A stretch of 43,924 bases of DNA from an uncultured Treponema sp. (GCA_945877425.1 CAMCRZ010000023.1:1-43924); one strand, 5' to 3'. Counted from the stretch's first letter, positions 1 to 9,454 are shown. The notes: generated from the sequence alone by a model not told the origin. Made by a program: numbers and translations.

Positions 1-21
1 TGTATAGCTAAAGCTTTCTGA

Positions 22-42
22 ACCTCCAGCCGAGCTGGAGGT
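22..42. other. Perfect 9-bp hairpin at window edge
   Basis: Bases 22-30 and 34-42 are a perfect 9-bp inverted repeat around a 3-nt loop. On the plus strand it is followed by only a short T-poor tract, and on the minus strand by none, so it is a weak terminator candidate at best. It may serve a plus-strand gene ending to the left of the window. Confidence 0.4.
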
Positions 43-51
43 ATTCGTTTC

Positions 52-86
52 ACAAAAAAAAAGGAGTGCCTTTACAGACACTCCTT
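52..86 (-). terminator. Rho-independent terminator of the beta-glucan operon
   Basis: Read on the minus strand, an 8-bp stem (arms at 86-79 and 68-61) is followed directly by a run of about nine T residues. It lies 25 nt beyond the stop codon of the last gene of the minus-strand operon and is a textbook intrinsic terminator. Confidence 0.9.
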
Positions 87-110
87 AAAACGCATAGTAT
101 AAAGGTTTTA

Positions 111-731
111 CTAATTTACTACAGTAGGAACAACTTCGTTGCCGTTTGCATCGTAATAAGTAATATTTTTAATGTTGATAACCGTACCAGCTGAAGCATT
201 TCCATTCATTCTGAAGAGTACATCAAAAGGTCCCGATTCAGAATCTTTTGCCTCAAATTCACAAACCTGCCAATCTGTACCTAAGGTATATTCCTTTAGT
301 AAACCGTCTGTAGTTTCGGTAGGGTTCCCATTAGTATCAGCTTTAGGGTTTCTCTTAGCACCAAATGTCACTGCAAGATTATCTACACTACTCTTTGCTT
401 CCCATGTTACTTTTGCAATACCTTTCATATCATATATCGGCTGCATGTTAGCACCATCACTACAAAGTACGCCTCCCCACCAGGAAGCGTTAGCAACAGT
501 TATATCCAAACTTTCAGTAGAAATATTTGCTGTAAAAGTACCTCCCCAAATCTGAATATCAAATACATCAGCATACAAATGGAAAGGAACTGCACCTCCA
601 CTTCCGCTGCCACTTGGTTTTCTTACCACAACATTAGTACCGTCATTTACTATTGCATCGGCGCAACCTGTAAAAGTAAGAAAAGAAATTGTTGCCATAA
701 AAAGCAAAGCATTTTTTATAAACTTTTTCAT
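111..731 (-). CDS. Small carbohydrate-binding-module-like lipoprotein
   Basis: A 206-residue exported lipoprotein. It has a basic N-terminus, a hydrophobic segment and a lipobox ending FTGC near residue 23, so it should be lipid-anchored. The remaining ~180 residues are rich in Gly, Thr, Asn and aromatic residues, with alternating hydrophobics typical of a beta-sandwich. Segments such as TWEAKSS, DWQVCEFEA and INIKNITYYD resemble the CBM4/9-type (CenC-like) fold. It is the last gene of the minus-strand glucan operon, 16 nt after the GH16 gene and just before the terminator, with a GGGG-type ribosome site. The likely role is holding glucan at the cell surface for the neighbouring enzymes. The fold is inferred from residue pattern only, and the exact CBM family is uncertain. 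Confidence 0.65.
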   Translation of the reverse strand: MKKFIKNALLFMATISFLTFTGCADAIVNDGTNVVVRKPSGSGSGGAVPFHLYADVFDIQIWGGTFTANISTESLDITVANASWWGGVLCSDGANMQPIYDMKGIAKVTWEAKSSVDNLAVTFGAKRNPKADTNGNPTETTDGLLKEYTLGTDWQVCEFEAKDSESGPFDVLFRMNGNASAGTVINIKNITYYDANGNEVVPTVVN

Positions 732-747
732 TTTTCCCCCTTATTTA

Positions 748-1629
748 TCACTGGTAAACACGAACATAGTCAATGTCGTACTCTGCTTTTGCCATGTCAG
801 AATTTATAGCGCCACCTAAGTCTCCGCCTATAGCAAGATTCAGGATAATGTAGAACGGCTGATCAAAAGGCCATGTTTCATAACCTTCGCCCTTATTAAA
901 ATAAATTCCGCCTATAGATCTTCCGTCATAATATGGTTCAAGAGAATCTTTATTCCACTTTATGCCGAAAGTGTGATATTTACCGTCTGCCTTAAAATAG
1001 TCTGCACCTATAGACGTGTACTTGTGGCTGGCATTATCTGCTCCATAGTGAACAGTTGAATAGCACTTATCCTGTGAAGTTGAAGGAGAATATTCCAAAA
1101 TATCAATTTCACCGGATGCAGGCCATGTACCGTAAGCACCGTCTCCATTTTTTCCATTAGGATCATGAGGCATTAACCAGAATGCAGGCCATACACCATT
1201 ATTGCTTACCAAGTTACCAGCAGAATCGTATGCTAAAGGAAGCTTAATGCGGGCTTCAATGTATCCGTATTTCCAGCTCTTATCTCCAGTAGCGTTTTCT
1301 GTCTTAATACGGGCACTTTTCCAAGCTCCTGATTCATTTTTAGCAGTAATACGCAAAGCCTTGCCGTCAAGTGCACCATCGTCATCAACAATCTGGGTAT
1401 TTCCTTTAATATATTGCTGCTTTTCGTTATTAACTTTTCCAGCAGCCCACACTTCATGAGTCCAAGTAGCAGTATCTAACGTGCTAAAGTTATCTTCCCA
1501 AACTAAACTCATTCCAGATAAATCCAACTTTTCACCTTCGTCATTCGGAAGAAAACAGCAGGAAGTTATAACTGCCGCAGAAGCCAGACATGCAACTGCT
1601 ATGCTTCCGATTGTTCTTTTTATTTTCAT
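748..1629 (-). CDS. GH16 family beta-glucanase (laminarinase/licheninase type) lipoprotein
   Basis: A 293-residue secreted endo-beta-glucanase. A signal peptide ends in a lipobox with two cysteines (ITSCC, residues 21-25), so the enzyme is probably lipid-anchored. The GH16 active-site signature GEIDILEY is at residues 173-180: Glu174 is the expected nucleophile, Glu179 the acid/base and Asp176 the helper residue. The nearby WPAFWLMP motif and the C-terminal DIDYVRVYQ strand are also characteristic of GH16. Known members cut beta-1,3 or mixed beta-1,3-1,4 glucans. The phosphorylase and importer next door favour beta-1,3-glucan here. The length is a single catalytic domain without an attached CBM; binding modules are separate lipoproteins in the same operon. 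A GGAG ribosome site lies 5 nt from the ATG. Confidence 0.93.
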   Translation of the reverse strand: MKIKRTIGSIAVACLASAAVITSCCFLPNDEGEKLDLSGMSLVWEDNFSTLDTATWTHEVWAAGKVNNEKQQYIKGNTQIVDDDGALDGKALRITAKNESGAWKSARIKTENATGDKSWKYGYIEARIKLPLAYDSAGNLVSNNGVWPAFWLMPHDPNGKNGDGAYGTWPASGEIDILEYSPSTSQDKCYSTVHYGADNASHKYTSIGADYFKADGKYHTFGIKWNKDSLEPYYDGRSIGGIYFNKGEGYETWPFDQPFYIILNLAIGGDLGGAINSDMAKAEYDIDYVRVYQ

Positions 1630-1661
1630 ATTTACTCCGTAGATTATTCCAGTTGTTAGAG

Positions 1662-4600
1662 TTACAGTCCTATACTAAAGTAAGTTGTAACTTCCATATA
1701 CATTGCACCGTCAGGATTTTTAGAAACCGCACTAGGAAGTGCACCGTATGCATCGCTGCTGTATTCGCCAAAGTTTCTTCCTGCAAATCTCAATCCAATT
1801 CTGTTTGCTTTGTCTAAGAACGAAGGATTTTTGTTGAAGGCATAAGCAATGTCTACTGTATACTGCAATGGGAATGTCATGTTAAAGTCACGCCACCAGC
1901 TTTCTGGTCCCCAGCCGTTTACAATTACATCTACGCTTCCAATCCAGTGTCCGTATCTTGCAGCAAGTCCTCCTGTGTAGAACATACAGAATTCCTGTGT
2001 ATTTCCCCAAGTACCAGTTGAAGCACTTAAGCGTCCTGCACCTAAGTTTCCAATAAGGCGAAGTCCGCGAACAAAAGTCGGATTCCATACAACTCTTGCA
2101 CCAACCTGGAAAAGATTCTTCTGTAAATCAAGTGCTCCACCATTGTTCCAATAGTAATCAGTTACAGTTGTACCGTCGTTACTTATGTAGTCGCCTTTTG
2201 CGTCACTCTTGTAAACAAGGTTATCTGTCTTGTCTGCATACAGCTGATACAATCCAGAAAGGCTGAATGCAATTGGCGAACCTTCTACGTCATCGTTATT
2301 CCAGTCGTGGAACCATGTTGCACCTTCAGCGTCATAAGTAAATACTGCTTCAATTTCTACAGCTTTTCTGTTACCAAGACCAACTACGAAAGGATCACCG
2401 TCAAGAAGACAACGTCCCATTGGTTCTTCCAAAGGTGTTCTTGCACGGATTACAGGCTTGAAAGTAAAGTTTCCGTATGCAACATCAGCACCAAGCTGTA
2501 ATTCAAATCTGTTTCCGCTTCCTGTATCAGCAGTAAAGAATCCACCACGTACCATTGCAGGGTTTGTATCAGCAACAAGTCCGCGATAATCTGCTTTAGT
2601 ATAAATGTACAGATGCTGGAACATATCTGTGCCAAGTTCAACGTGTGCACCAAGTGTGTCAAGCAAAGTAATCTGTTCTCTTGTTCTCTTATCGCTGTTG
2701 TAGTAAGCACCGATTTTTTCTGAACCTGAAGTAAGGAGACCAGCCTTTAATTGGAACCATGGCATGATATAAGTTTCACCGTACAAAGAAGCTTTGTATC
2801 CGCCGCCAAATCCGTTGTAAGGATCTACTGCAATATTTTTGGTTGTAGAAAATTCTGCTGCACCAGTTGCGTTTAACAAAATGCCGTCAAGCGGACCAAC
2901 ATTTGGAAGCCATTTGCGATAGTTTGCCTGAACCTGAGGTTTAGCGCCGCCTACAATTTCCGGACCGCCAACTACTTCAAGACCATCAAGTAAACCTTTT
3001 CCAATAAATTCTACAGCAATAGGAGCTTTTGAACCGTAAGTGTCGTAGCCTATAACGTCATATCCTTCAGAAGAAATGCAGAACGGATCGCCTTTTCCTT
3101 CAAAACTTCCGTGCTGAGCGTGATAATATCCGTTTAAGTCAAAGAGTCTGTTTGTATAGGCAAAAGATGCTGAATAAACATCAACGTATTTCAAGTGATC
3201 TTCGCCTGTCTGATTGTTTCCGTAAAGTGAACCTGTATCTTCATAGTAGCATGACCAGTGATCACCGATTCTTGTAAACGGTTCGCCAGTTGCAACTTTA
3301 AGTACAACTTCTCCTTCAAGATTTTCGAAAGGCTTTACTTTTACGCCTAAGTTTGCTTCTGCAACAACTGTAGGTTCGTTAGTTTCACCATCACCGTTCT
3401 TATAGCGAAATCCTTCTGCCCAGTTACGCTTGCCGTCTTTAAGGTCATCAATTAAACCGTTAATGTAAACCGGTGTAGTTGCCTGAACTGTAGCATTAAG
3501 CTGACTGATTTCGAACTTCTTTTCTTCGTTGAAAGTCTGTCTTACTGATTTTTCCAGACCTTTTGCAAGATACATTGAATCGTTAAGCGAACCGAATGTG
3601 CGTTTTACATCTGCTCTTGATGAATCGTAAAGTGAAAGCTTCCATACATCAGTAAGCATATAATATGCAGCACGAGGAATACGTACGTTAATTCCGTTTT
3701 CTTTTATCGGACTCTGTGCACACAGACCAAACCATTCCTCTGACATATTGTTTACGCCTTCACGGTAGTCAATGTCATATCCGGCATTTGACCATGAAGC
3801 ATCATCATGTACATCAAGATTCTTTACCTGATAGCGTTTCCACCATTCATCAATCCATTCAAATACATAACCGCCGAGAATATTCTGGCACTTTCCTTTT
3901 CCATAAGACTGCTGGTAGATTTCTTCCCACTGAGACTTCATGTATGTAAGCTGTGCACTCTGATCTTCCTGCTTAAGGATATCATTGAATGCGTCTGCAC
4001 CGAATTCTGTAAATACAATAGGTTTTCCGAGAACGTCAGCAACATTTTCATAAAGGCTGTCATATGCCTTGTATCCGCGGTATACGTTAACACCGAGAAT
4101 ATCAAGAGAAGGACAAAGCTTTGCAATAAGTTCCATGTTTCCTACGTCACCGTTTACGATACCTACAGGACGGTTAGGATCTACTTCCTTACATACAGCC
4201 ATTGCCTGTTCGAGAAGGTCATAAAGATATGCTGCCTTTACAGTGTTCTGATCTCCTACAGGAAGATCTTCGATTTCTGTTGAAGACCATACGAGACCAT
4301 AGTTTGATTCATTACCGAACATATACATAAGGACACCCTTACAGTCTTTATATGCAAGTGCTGTCTGGCGTGCCTGCTCGATAAGAGTCTGACGTGTATA
4401 ATAGTCAGAATAATCTGTCTGCGGATACCAAGTTCCGTTAACGCTTACACCGTAACGTCCAAGAAGGTCGTTAATCATTGTGTAAATACCGTATTTTGTA
4501 TAAATGTATTCAACCCACTTCGGCGGGATTGTTGTAAAACAACGGATTGTATTTACGCCCATTGCTTTAAGCATAGGCATATCCGTATCAATCATTTTCT

Positions 4601-4814
4601 GAATGAATGCATCACTCTGGGCAAAAAGATTGTAGTTGAAGCTCTGTCCGATTGGAGTAAAAGACCATACGACACCCTTTACCTCTACAGGTGTTCTTCC
4701 ATCATAAAGTTTCCAGCCACCTGCATCCTGTTTAACTGTAATCTTCTGTGCAGAGACAGCAGATGTAAGCGAGATTAAAGCAGCTGCTAATATTGCAAGT
4801 TTCCTTTTTAACAT
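1662..4814 (-). CDS. Clan GH-A glycosidase fused to a C-terminal outer-membrane beta-barrel
   Basis: A 1050-residue exported protein with a non-lipidated signal peptide (cleavage likely after AVSA, residue ~22). Residues ~25-400 form a TIM-barrel glycosidase of clan GH-A: GNES at 167-170 supplies the likely acid/base Glu169, FTEFGADA at 268-275 the likely nucleophile Glu270, and GGYVFEWIDEWW at ~314-325 the last barrel strand. It resembles the GH2 catalytic domain or GH158-type beta-1,3-glucanases; the family is not settled. From about residue 480 to the end the sequence changes to alternating hydrophobic and polar strands with many Tyr, Trp and Gly. It finishes in an amphipathic strand (MEVTTYFSIGL), as expected of an outer-membrane barrel. 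It is mid-operon between a CBM9-like lipoprotein and the GH16 gene. A surface enzyme anchored by, or coupled to, its own pore is inferred. No frame break was seen. Confidence 0.8.
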   Translation of the reverse strand: MLKRKLAILAAALISLTSAVSAQKITVKQDAGGWKLYDGRTPVEVKGVVWSFTPIGQSFNYNLFAQSDAFIQKMIDTDMPMLKAMGVNTIRCFTTIPPKWVEYIYTKYGIYTMINDLLGRYGVSVNGTWYPQTDYSDYYTRQTLIEQARQTALAYKDCKGVLMYMFGNESNYGLVWSSTEIEDLPVGDQNTVKAAYLYDLLEQAMAVCKEVDPNRPVGIVNGDVGNMELIAKLCPSLDILGVNVYRGYKAYDSLYENVADVLGKPIVFTEFGADAFNDILKQEDQSAQLTYMKSQWEEIYQQSYGKGKCQNILGGYVFEWIDEWWKRYQVKNLDVHDDASWSNAGYDIDYREGVNNMSEEWFGLCAQSPIKENGINVRIPRAAYYMLTDVWKLSLYDSSRADVKRTFGSLNDSMYLAKGLEKSVRQTFNEEKKFEISQLNATVQATTPVYINGLIDDLKDGKRNWAEGFRYKNGDGETNEPTVVAEANLGVKVKPFENLEGEVVLKVATGEPFTRIGDHWSCYYEDTGSLYGNNQTGEDHLKYVDVYSASFAYTNRLFDLNGYYHAQHGSFEGKGDPFCISSEGYDVIGYDTYGSKAPIAVEFIGKGLLDGLEVVGGPEIVGGAKPQVQANYRKWLPNVGPLDGILLNATGAAEFSTTKNIAVDPYNGFGGGYKASLYGETYIMPWFQLKAGLLTSGSEKIGAYYNSDKRTREQITLLDTLGAHVELGTDMFQHLYIYTKADYRGLVADTNPAMVRGGFFTADTGSGNRFELQLGADVAYGNFTFKPVIRARTPLEEPMGRCLLDGDPFVVGLGNRKAVEIEAVFTYDAEGATWFHDWNNDDVEGSPIAFSLSGLYQLYADKTDNLVYKSDAKGDYISNDGTTVTDYYWNNGGALDLQKNLFQVGARVVWNPTFVRGLRLIGNLGAGRLSASTGTWGNTQEFCMFYTGGLAARYGHWIGSVDVIVNGWGPESWWRDFNMTFPLQYTVDIAYAFNKNPSFLDKANRIGLRFAGRNFGEYSSDAYGALPSAVSKNPDGAMYMEVTTYFSIGL

Positions 4815-4829
4815 TTTTACCTCCGCGTA

Positions 4830-5609
4830 TTACTCTGGCAAAGCCACAACTTTTCCGTTACCCCAAGAACTTGGATCAGCGTATGTGTTGTCGTTAGGGC
4901 TGTTCCAGTGAAGAAGTACTGTTCTTTCTTTACCCTTATCTGCATCATTTACCTGGAAATCTGCACGAATTTTCTGGTTAAGTTTAAGTGTTTTTCCACC
5001 AAATACATCAAGCGGGAATTTTCCTTCTACCTGATATCCTGTGCTGTTGTAAACTGCTGCAACTTCAATGTCAGAAGATTTGATTTCAGAGTCGTTTAAT
5101 CCTACGCCTACAGCAAATTTGTCTGTTTTGCTTCTTGGTGCAATTCTAACTCTTACATCTGAATCCTTGAATGTAGTGTGATTGCCAGTTTCCGTTCCAA
5201 AGAAAAATTCTACGCCGTCTCCACGCCAAGCTTGTGGGATTTCGTATGTATTTTCTGTTGGATCATTGTCAGTAACTTTTGCATAAACGTATAAGTTGTT
5301 TCCGTCTGTTCTGCAAACAAAGAAACCGTCGGCATTAGTAGAATTGAATTTTCCACCGTAAACTACACGCCTTGAGTGAACTCCTTCGAGTCCAGCCCAT
5401 TCATCAAAGTTACCGTCAATTTCAGGAACAGACGTTGTTGAATAGTAAACTAAAGCAGATTTTTCTATAGTTGCTTCAATGTCTCCTTGTCCATCATCCT
5501 CTGGAACATAGGGAGCCGCTACTGTTTTCTTTGCATTTACTGTAAGGCAAGATGTAAACGCTAAAACAGAAAGGGCTAAAACGCCTGTTGCTAAAATAAC
5601 TTTTTTCAT
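4830..5609 (-). CDS. CBM9-like carbohydrate-binding lipoprotein
   Basis: A 259-residue lipoprotein with a lipobox ending FTSC (~residue 21). The mature part has the features of the type 9 carbohydrate-binding (DOMON-like) fold: an early PEIDGNFDEW motif at ~62-71, then LYVYAKVTDNDP, WRGDGVEFFFG, and a late YQVEGKFPLDVF strand. In known proteins the aromatic residues of this fold bind sugar ends. It has no catalytic domain, so it is probably a surface glucan-binding protein working with the adjacent GH-A/barrel protein and the GH16 enzyme. It sits 15 nt upstream of the former in the same operon, and a GGAGG site is 4 nt from the ATG. Confidence 0.8.
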   Translation of the reverse strand: MKKVILATGVLALSVLAFTSCLTVNAKKTVAAPYVPEDDGQGDIEATIEKSALVYYSTTSVPEIDGNFDEWAGLEGVHSRRVVYGGKFNSTNADGFFVCRTDGNNLYVYAKVTDNDPTENTYEIPQAWRGDGVEFFFGTETGNHTTFKDSDVRVRIAPRSKTDKFAVGVGLNDSEIKSSDIEVAAVYNSTGYQVEGKFPLDVFGGKTLKLNQKIRADFQVNDADKGKERTVLLHWNSPNDNTYADPSSWGNGKVVALPE

Positions 5610-5683
5610 ATTTCCTCCTTAAAAAGTATTCAAAATGAAATCTCTCCGACTTTTGAGCTGCAAAGAACTCAATTAAAATTATA

Positions 5684-7333
5684 TTATTCCTGTGTACCAA
5701 GCTTTTCTTTGTTGATTTCCATAAGTTTTGTCTGAAGTTCAATGACTTTATCTACCCCTTTGTCTTTCTTAAATCTGTTAAACTCTGCAACGATAGAATC
5801 AAATTCTGCATCAGTCTGAGCACGGATAAGGGAAGGCAGAACTTTTCCCCAGCGGCGCTGTATTTCCTGATAAATCAAATCTTCTTCCGAACCAACTGGA
5901 ATTGTAAGTCCGTCGTACATTGCATAAGACGTTACGTAAGGAGAAGTCCATTTCTGTGGCTGTTCAAGTGAAGGTGCGTACTCAACTCCCCACTGTGTCT
6001 GCCATGCTGTATCCATAAGCATCCAGTAAGTAAAGAGAACGCCTACATCAATTTCCTGCTTGTTTTTATTTTCAGAATCAAGCTTTTTGATTTCAGGCAG
6101 TAAAGTTGGAATGCCGTCTTTTATAGTGTAAGTTTTTTCAGGAATACCAAAGTTTGTATCCATCTGACCTTCTTCACTAATGAGGTAAGAAAGGAACTGA
6201 ATTGCTCTTCCAGGATCTTTACAACTTTTTGAAATCATAGTTACAGTCCAGCCGGCAATTCCTGCACCTGCAAGCTGAGGGTCGTCGCCGTTAGTATTTT
6301 TAGGACCGTCAACTGCAATGTAAATTGATTTTGGGTCTGAAGCATAAAGTGCATTCTGAGAAGACTGCATATCCCAGTTCTGATAAAGCATACAGAAGTA
6401 TCTTCCCTGAGCAGCTTTTTCTTCTATTTGAGAGCGCTTGTCAATAAACATAGAAGGAGAAATTAAACCTTCTTCGTTAGCCTTGCGTAAAACTTTAAGC
6501 CATCTTAAGTATTCTGAATTTTCAGTTAAGCCAAGATTTGAATCGTAGTACTTGCCGTTCTGTTCTGGAGAAATTGCAAGGAAGTGAGAAAGAGTTGACT
6601 GTAACTGTGCACATCCTGTATCAGAAAATTCTGATGTTCCAAAAGGAATTAAAGGCTGACCGTTAATTTCAGGGAATGCTCTTTTTGCAGCACGCAATGC
6701 ATTAAGGAAGCCTTCAGGAGTTGTCATGTCCGGTTTTCCTAAAGCTTCGTATAAATCTTTTCTTACAAGGAAAGTTTCGTTTGAAGTAAGCTTTCCCTTA
6801 TATTTTTCGTAATCTTCCGGTGTGTAAGATGCATTCGGATATCCGTAGAAATGTCCGTCGCTTTGTGTGTACCAGCCGATTTTTTCAGGATTTGCAACTT
6901 TAAAGAAGTAAGGATCGTACTGTTCTGCAAGTTCATCAAGGGCGTAAACAAGTTCATCATCAATAAGCATAGGAACCTGACCTTCATACCATCCGATTGT
7001 AAGGATATCAGGAAGAACATCGCCTGCAATCATAAGGTTAAGCTTTTCTGCTTCGTTACCTGCAGGAACAACAAAGTTTATGTCTACGCCAGTTTTTTCA
7101 GTAATGTACTGTGAAACCTGACTTTTTCCCCATTTTCTTGCAAACCAGCTGAAGTGAACATACCAGTCAAAAGTGATAGGTTCATCTTTATTAAGAGTCC
7201 AGCCGGCAACATCTTCAGTGCCTTTTTTTGCCTTTGACTGAACTTCTTCTTTACAGCCAGTAAATCCTGCTGCAAACAGAGAAACTGCCAAAGCTCCAGC
7301 TAAAAATTTTCTATTCCATTTATTTTTCTTCAT
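5684..7333 (-). CDS. ABC transporter extracellular solute-binding lipoprotein (family 1, LipO/LplA-like)
   Basis: A 549-residue sugar-binding protein of a carbohydrate ABC importer. A lipobox ending FTGC is near residue 27. The body has the pattern of large LplA-type binding proteins: DWYVHFSWFARKWG near the start, a YITEKTGVDINFV segment, and GWTVTMISKSCKDPGRAIQFLSYLISEEGQ late in the chain. The start is placed at the ATG at 7333. The in-frame GTG 12 nt upstream lies on the Shine-Dalgarno itself (GGAG, 6 nt before this ATG) and is not credible. It is followed by the CBM9-like gene and preceded by two permease genes, so the whole block should be one transcript. Substrate: probably beta-glucan oligosaccharides, from context only. 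Confidence 0.9.
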   Translation of the reverse strand: MKKNKWNRKFLAGALAVSLFAAGFTGCKEEVQSKAKKGTEDVAGWTLNKDEPITFDWYVHFSWFARKWGKSQVSQYITEKTGVDINFVVPAGNEAEKLNLMIAGDVLPDILTIGWYEGQVPMLIDDELVYALDELAEQYDPYFFKVANPEKIGWYTQSDGHFYGYPNASYTPEDYEKYKGKLTSNETFLVRKDLYEALGKPDMTTPEGFLNALRAAKRAFPEINGQPLIPFGTSEFSDTGCAQLQSTLSHFLAISPEQNGKYYDSNLGLTENSEYLRWLKVLRKANEEGLISPSMFIDKRSQIEEKAAQGRYFCMLYQNWDMQSSQNALYASDPKSIYIAVDGPKNTNGDDPQLAGAGIAGWTVTMISKSCKDPGRAIQFLSYLISEEGQMDTNFGIPEKTYTIKDGIPTLLPEIKKLDSENKNKQEIDVGVLFTYWMLMDTAWQTQWGVEYAPSLEQPQKWTSPYVTSYAMYDGLTIPVGSEEDLIYQEIQRRWGKVLPSLIRAQTDAEFDSIVAEFNRFKKDKGVDKVIELQTKLMEINKEKLGTQE

Positions 7334-7354
7334 ATTAGTCTCCACTGAAAAAAA

Positions 7355-8233
7355 TTAACCCTTAATACTTCCAATAAGCATTCCCTTAACGAAGTACTTC
7401 TGGAGGAATGGATAAACACAAACAATCGGCAATGTTGTAACAACCATAGTTGCAAGGTTTACTGTCAAAGAACTAACCTGCTGGCCTGCAACGTTACCTG
7501 TTCCTGCAATAGACATTTTTGCACCATCAGCAGCAGCAACAACACGGTAAAGGTAAGTCTGGATTGGCTGAAGATAATCTTTGTAAATGTAGATAACGCC
7601 TGTAAAGTAATCGTTCCACTGCCATACGCCGTTGAACAAAGCAATAGTTGCAATAACAGGCATAGAAAGCGGAATTATGATTTTTACGAAAATAGTAAAG
7701 TCGTTTGCACCGTCAAGTTTTGCACTTTCTTCAAGACCTGCCGGAAGTTCACGGAAGAACGAAACGAAGATAATCATATTGTAGAAGTTGAACATACTTG
7801 GAATAACATAAACAAGGAAGTTGTTAAGCAATCCGATGTTTCTGAACATGATGAATGTAGGAATAAGTCCGCCGCTAAAGAACATTGTAATAGTTCCAAG
7901 AATCATGTAGAGCTTATTTCCCATAATGTATTTTTTAGACAATGCGTATCCAACCATTGCAGTAAAGAAAACGCTTATAACAGTTCCAATTACAGTTCTT
8001 GCTATTGTCACAATAAATGCGGATATAATAGAAGAATCTTGAAAAACAGTTTTATAACTCTGAAGTGAAAACTTTCTTGGCAAAAGGTAAATTCCGCCTT
8101 TCATAGCTTCATTTGAGTCGCTGAAAGAAATGATAATTGAATACCATACAGGATAAATTGCCAGAAAACAAATAACAATCATCAAAACGTTGATTATATA
8201 GTCGCCTAAAGATCTGCTTCTTAATCTGCTCAT
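7355..8233 (-). CDS. Carbohydrate ABC transporter permease (MalG/LplC type)
   Basis: A 292-residue inner-membrane permease with about six membrane segments. The EAA loop, which docks the ATPase, is readable as ESAKLDGANDFTIFVKIIIPLSMP. The N-terminal NVLMIVICFLAIYPVWYSIIISFSD and the C-terminal QKYFVKGMLIGSIKG tail are typical of the LplC/YtcP branch, which pairs with LplA-type binding proteins. The start is the ATG at 8233, 6 nt after a GGAG; an upstream TTG overlaps that site. It lies between the second permease gene and the binding-protein gene. No ATPase gene is in the window, so a shared MsiK/UgpC-type ATPase elsewhere is likely. Confidence 0.93.
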   Translation of the reverse strand: MSRLRSRSLGDYIINVLMIVICFLAIYPVWYSIIISFSDSNEAMKGGIYLLPRKFSLQSYKTVFQDSSIISAFIVTIARTVIGTVISVFFTAMVGYALSKKYIMGNKLYMILGTITMFFSGGLIPTFIMFRNIGLLNNFLVYVIPSMFNFYNMIIFVSFFRELPAGLEESAKLDGANDFTIFVKIIIPLSMPVIATIALFNGVWQWNDYFTGVIYIYKDYLQPIQTYLYRVVAAADGAKMSIAGTGNVAGQQVSSLTVNLATMVVTTLPIVCVYPFLQKYFVKGMLIGSIKG

Positions 8234-8254
8234 AGTAATCTCCAAAATAAATAA

Positions 8255-9241
8255 TTAGAACAACGAAGTATCGTTGAGTTTCTTTGTAACTTGATTTGCA
8301 ATAAACAGCAAAATGAAAGCAATAACAGACTTAAAGAATCCAATGGCAGATGCAAAAGAAAAGCGCAGGCTTCTCATTGCAGTTGTATAAGAATAAATAT
8401 CAATTACGTTACTCTTAGCCTGGTTAGAGCTGTTGTACAAAACGTAAATCTGGTCAAAGTTAGAGTTAAGCAAACCGCCTACAGCAAGAATGAACATAAT
8501 TACGATTGTTGATTTAATTGCAGGCAAAGTGATTGAAACTATTTTTCTTATGCGGCTGGCACCGTCAACTTCTGCAGCTTCGTACATTTCCTGGTCGATT
8601 CCGGAAATTGCTGCCAGATAAATGATTGCACTCCAACCAAGTTCCTTCCATAAATCTGAAAGAACTACGATTGCCCAGAAATACTTTCCGTCTTCACCTA
8701 AGAAGAAAACACCTTTTTCAATAAGACCCATTTTTACTAAAACCTGATTGATAAAACCTGTTTCTCCGTCAAGCCATGTTGTAAGAATTCCGCCAAGAAT
8801 AACCCATGACAAAAAGTGCGGAAGATAAGAAATTGTCTGAATTGATTTTTTAAACTTTGGACTTCTTACTTCATTAAGCAGAATGGCAAAAAGAATTGGT
8901 AAAGGGAAACAGATGCAAAGTTTTAAAATACTTATGCCGAGAGTATTTTTCATAACGTTTGCAAATTCCGGATCTCTAAAGAATTCAAGAAAATGTTCAA
9001 AACCGAAATTATCCGCCCATTTTGAAGTAAGGAATTTCCAGCTGAACAATGGTGTAGTAACACGGAAATCATCCTTAAATGCAATAAGGATTCCATACAT
9101 AGGTGCATAATTAAAAACCAGCATCCAGATAATGCCGAGCCATGCCATAACCTGAAGATAACGTTCATCCTTCAAGCGCTGAAAAAATGTTTTCTTGTTA
9201 AGAGGATTTCTTAACTTTACTTCTGAAACTGTACTACTCAT
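8255..9241 (-). CDS. Carbohydrate ABC transporter permease (MalF/LplB type)
   Basis: A 328-residue inner-membrane permease, partner of the next gene. The EAA loop reads EAAEVDGASRIRKIVSITLPAIK, and an early MAWLGIIWMLVFNYAPMYGI segment is typical of LplB-like permeases. The start is set at the ATG at 9241 (protein begins MSSTVSEV), preceded by GGAAGG; the longer reading frame to 9358 runs through the promoter region and lacks a ribosome site. This is the first gene of the minus-strand operon, so the operon promoter should lie between 9242 and 9400. Confidence 0.92.
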   Translation of the reverse strand: MSSTVSEVKLRNPLNKKTFFQRLKDERYLQVMAWLGIIWMLVFNYAPMYGILIAFKDDFRVTTPLFSWKFLTSKWADNFGFEHFLEFFRDPEFANVMKNTLGISILKLCICFPLPILFAILLNEVRSPKFKKSIQTISYLPHFLSWVILGGILTTWLDGETGFINQVLVKMGLIEKGVFFLGEDGKYFWAIVVLSDLWKELGWSAIIYLAAISGIDQEMYEAAEVDGASRIRKIVSITLPAIKSTIVIMFILAVGGLLNSNFDQIYVLYNSSNQAKSNVIDIYSYTTAMRSLRFSFASAIGFFKSVIAFILLFIANQVTKKLNDTSLF

Positions 9242-9343
9242 ATTTTGTCCTTCCGTTTTAGAGTATAGTTCAGCAAAATTGGTAATGATAGGAAGTAGAT
9301 TTTCAGAACGGTGGTAATTCTTCGGTTTTTTTGAAAAGTAAAA

Positions 9344-9372
9344 TTGACATATAAACATTCATAATTTATCTT
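9344..9372 (+). promoter_or_regulatory. Candidate sigma-70 promoter of the phosphorylase gene
   Basis: TTGACA (9344-9349), a 17-nt spacer and TATCTT (9367-9372) lie ~80 nt before the phosphorylase ATG. The 213-nt gap also has to hold the divergent promoter of the importer operon. Minus-strand candidates there are weaker, and no operator is obvious to the eye. Confidence 0.55.
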
Positions 9373-9454
9373 CAATATAGAAAATAAGACTTCGGGAATT
9401 CCTGGTTTTATTTTTACTTAATACAATTAACCGAAAAATCCACAGGAGAAAAAG

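Noticed and set aside
3807..4283. A 158-codon plus-strand ORF opposite the GH-A/barrel gene
   Set aside because: It lies antisense to the catalytic domain, is rich in Cys and Phe, and has no ribosome site.
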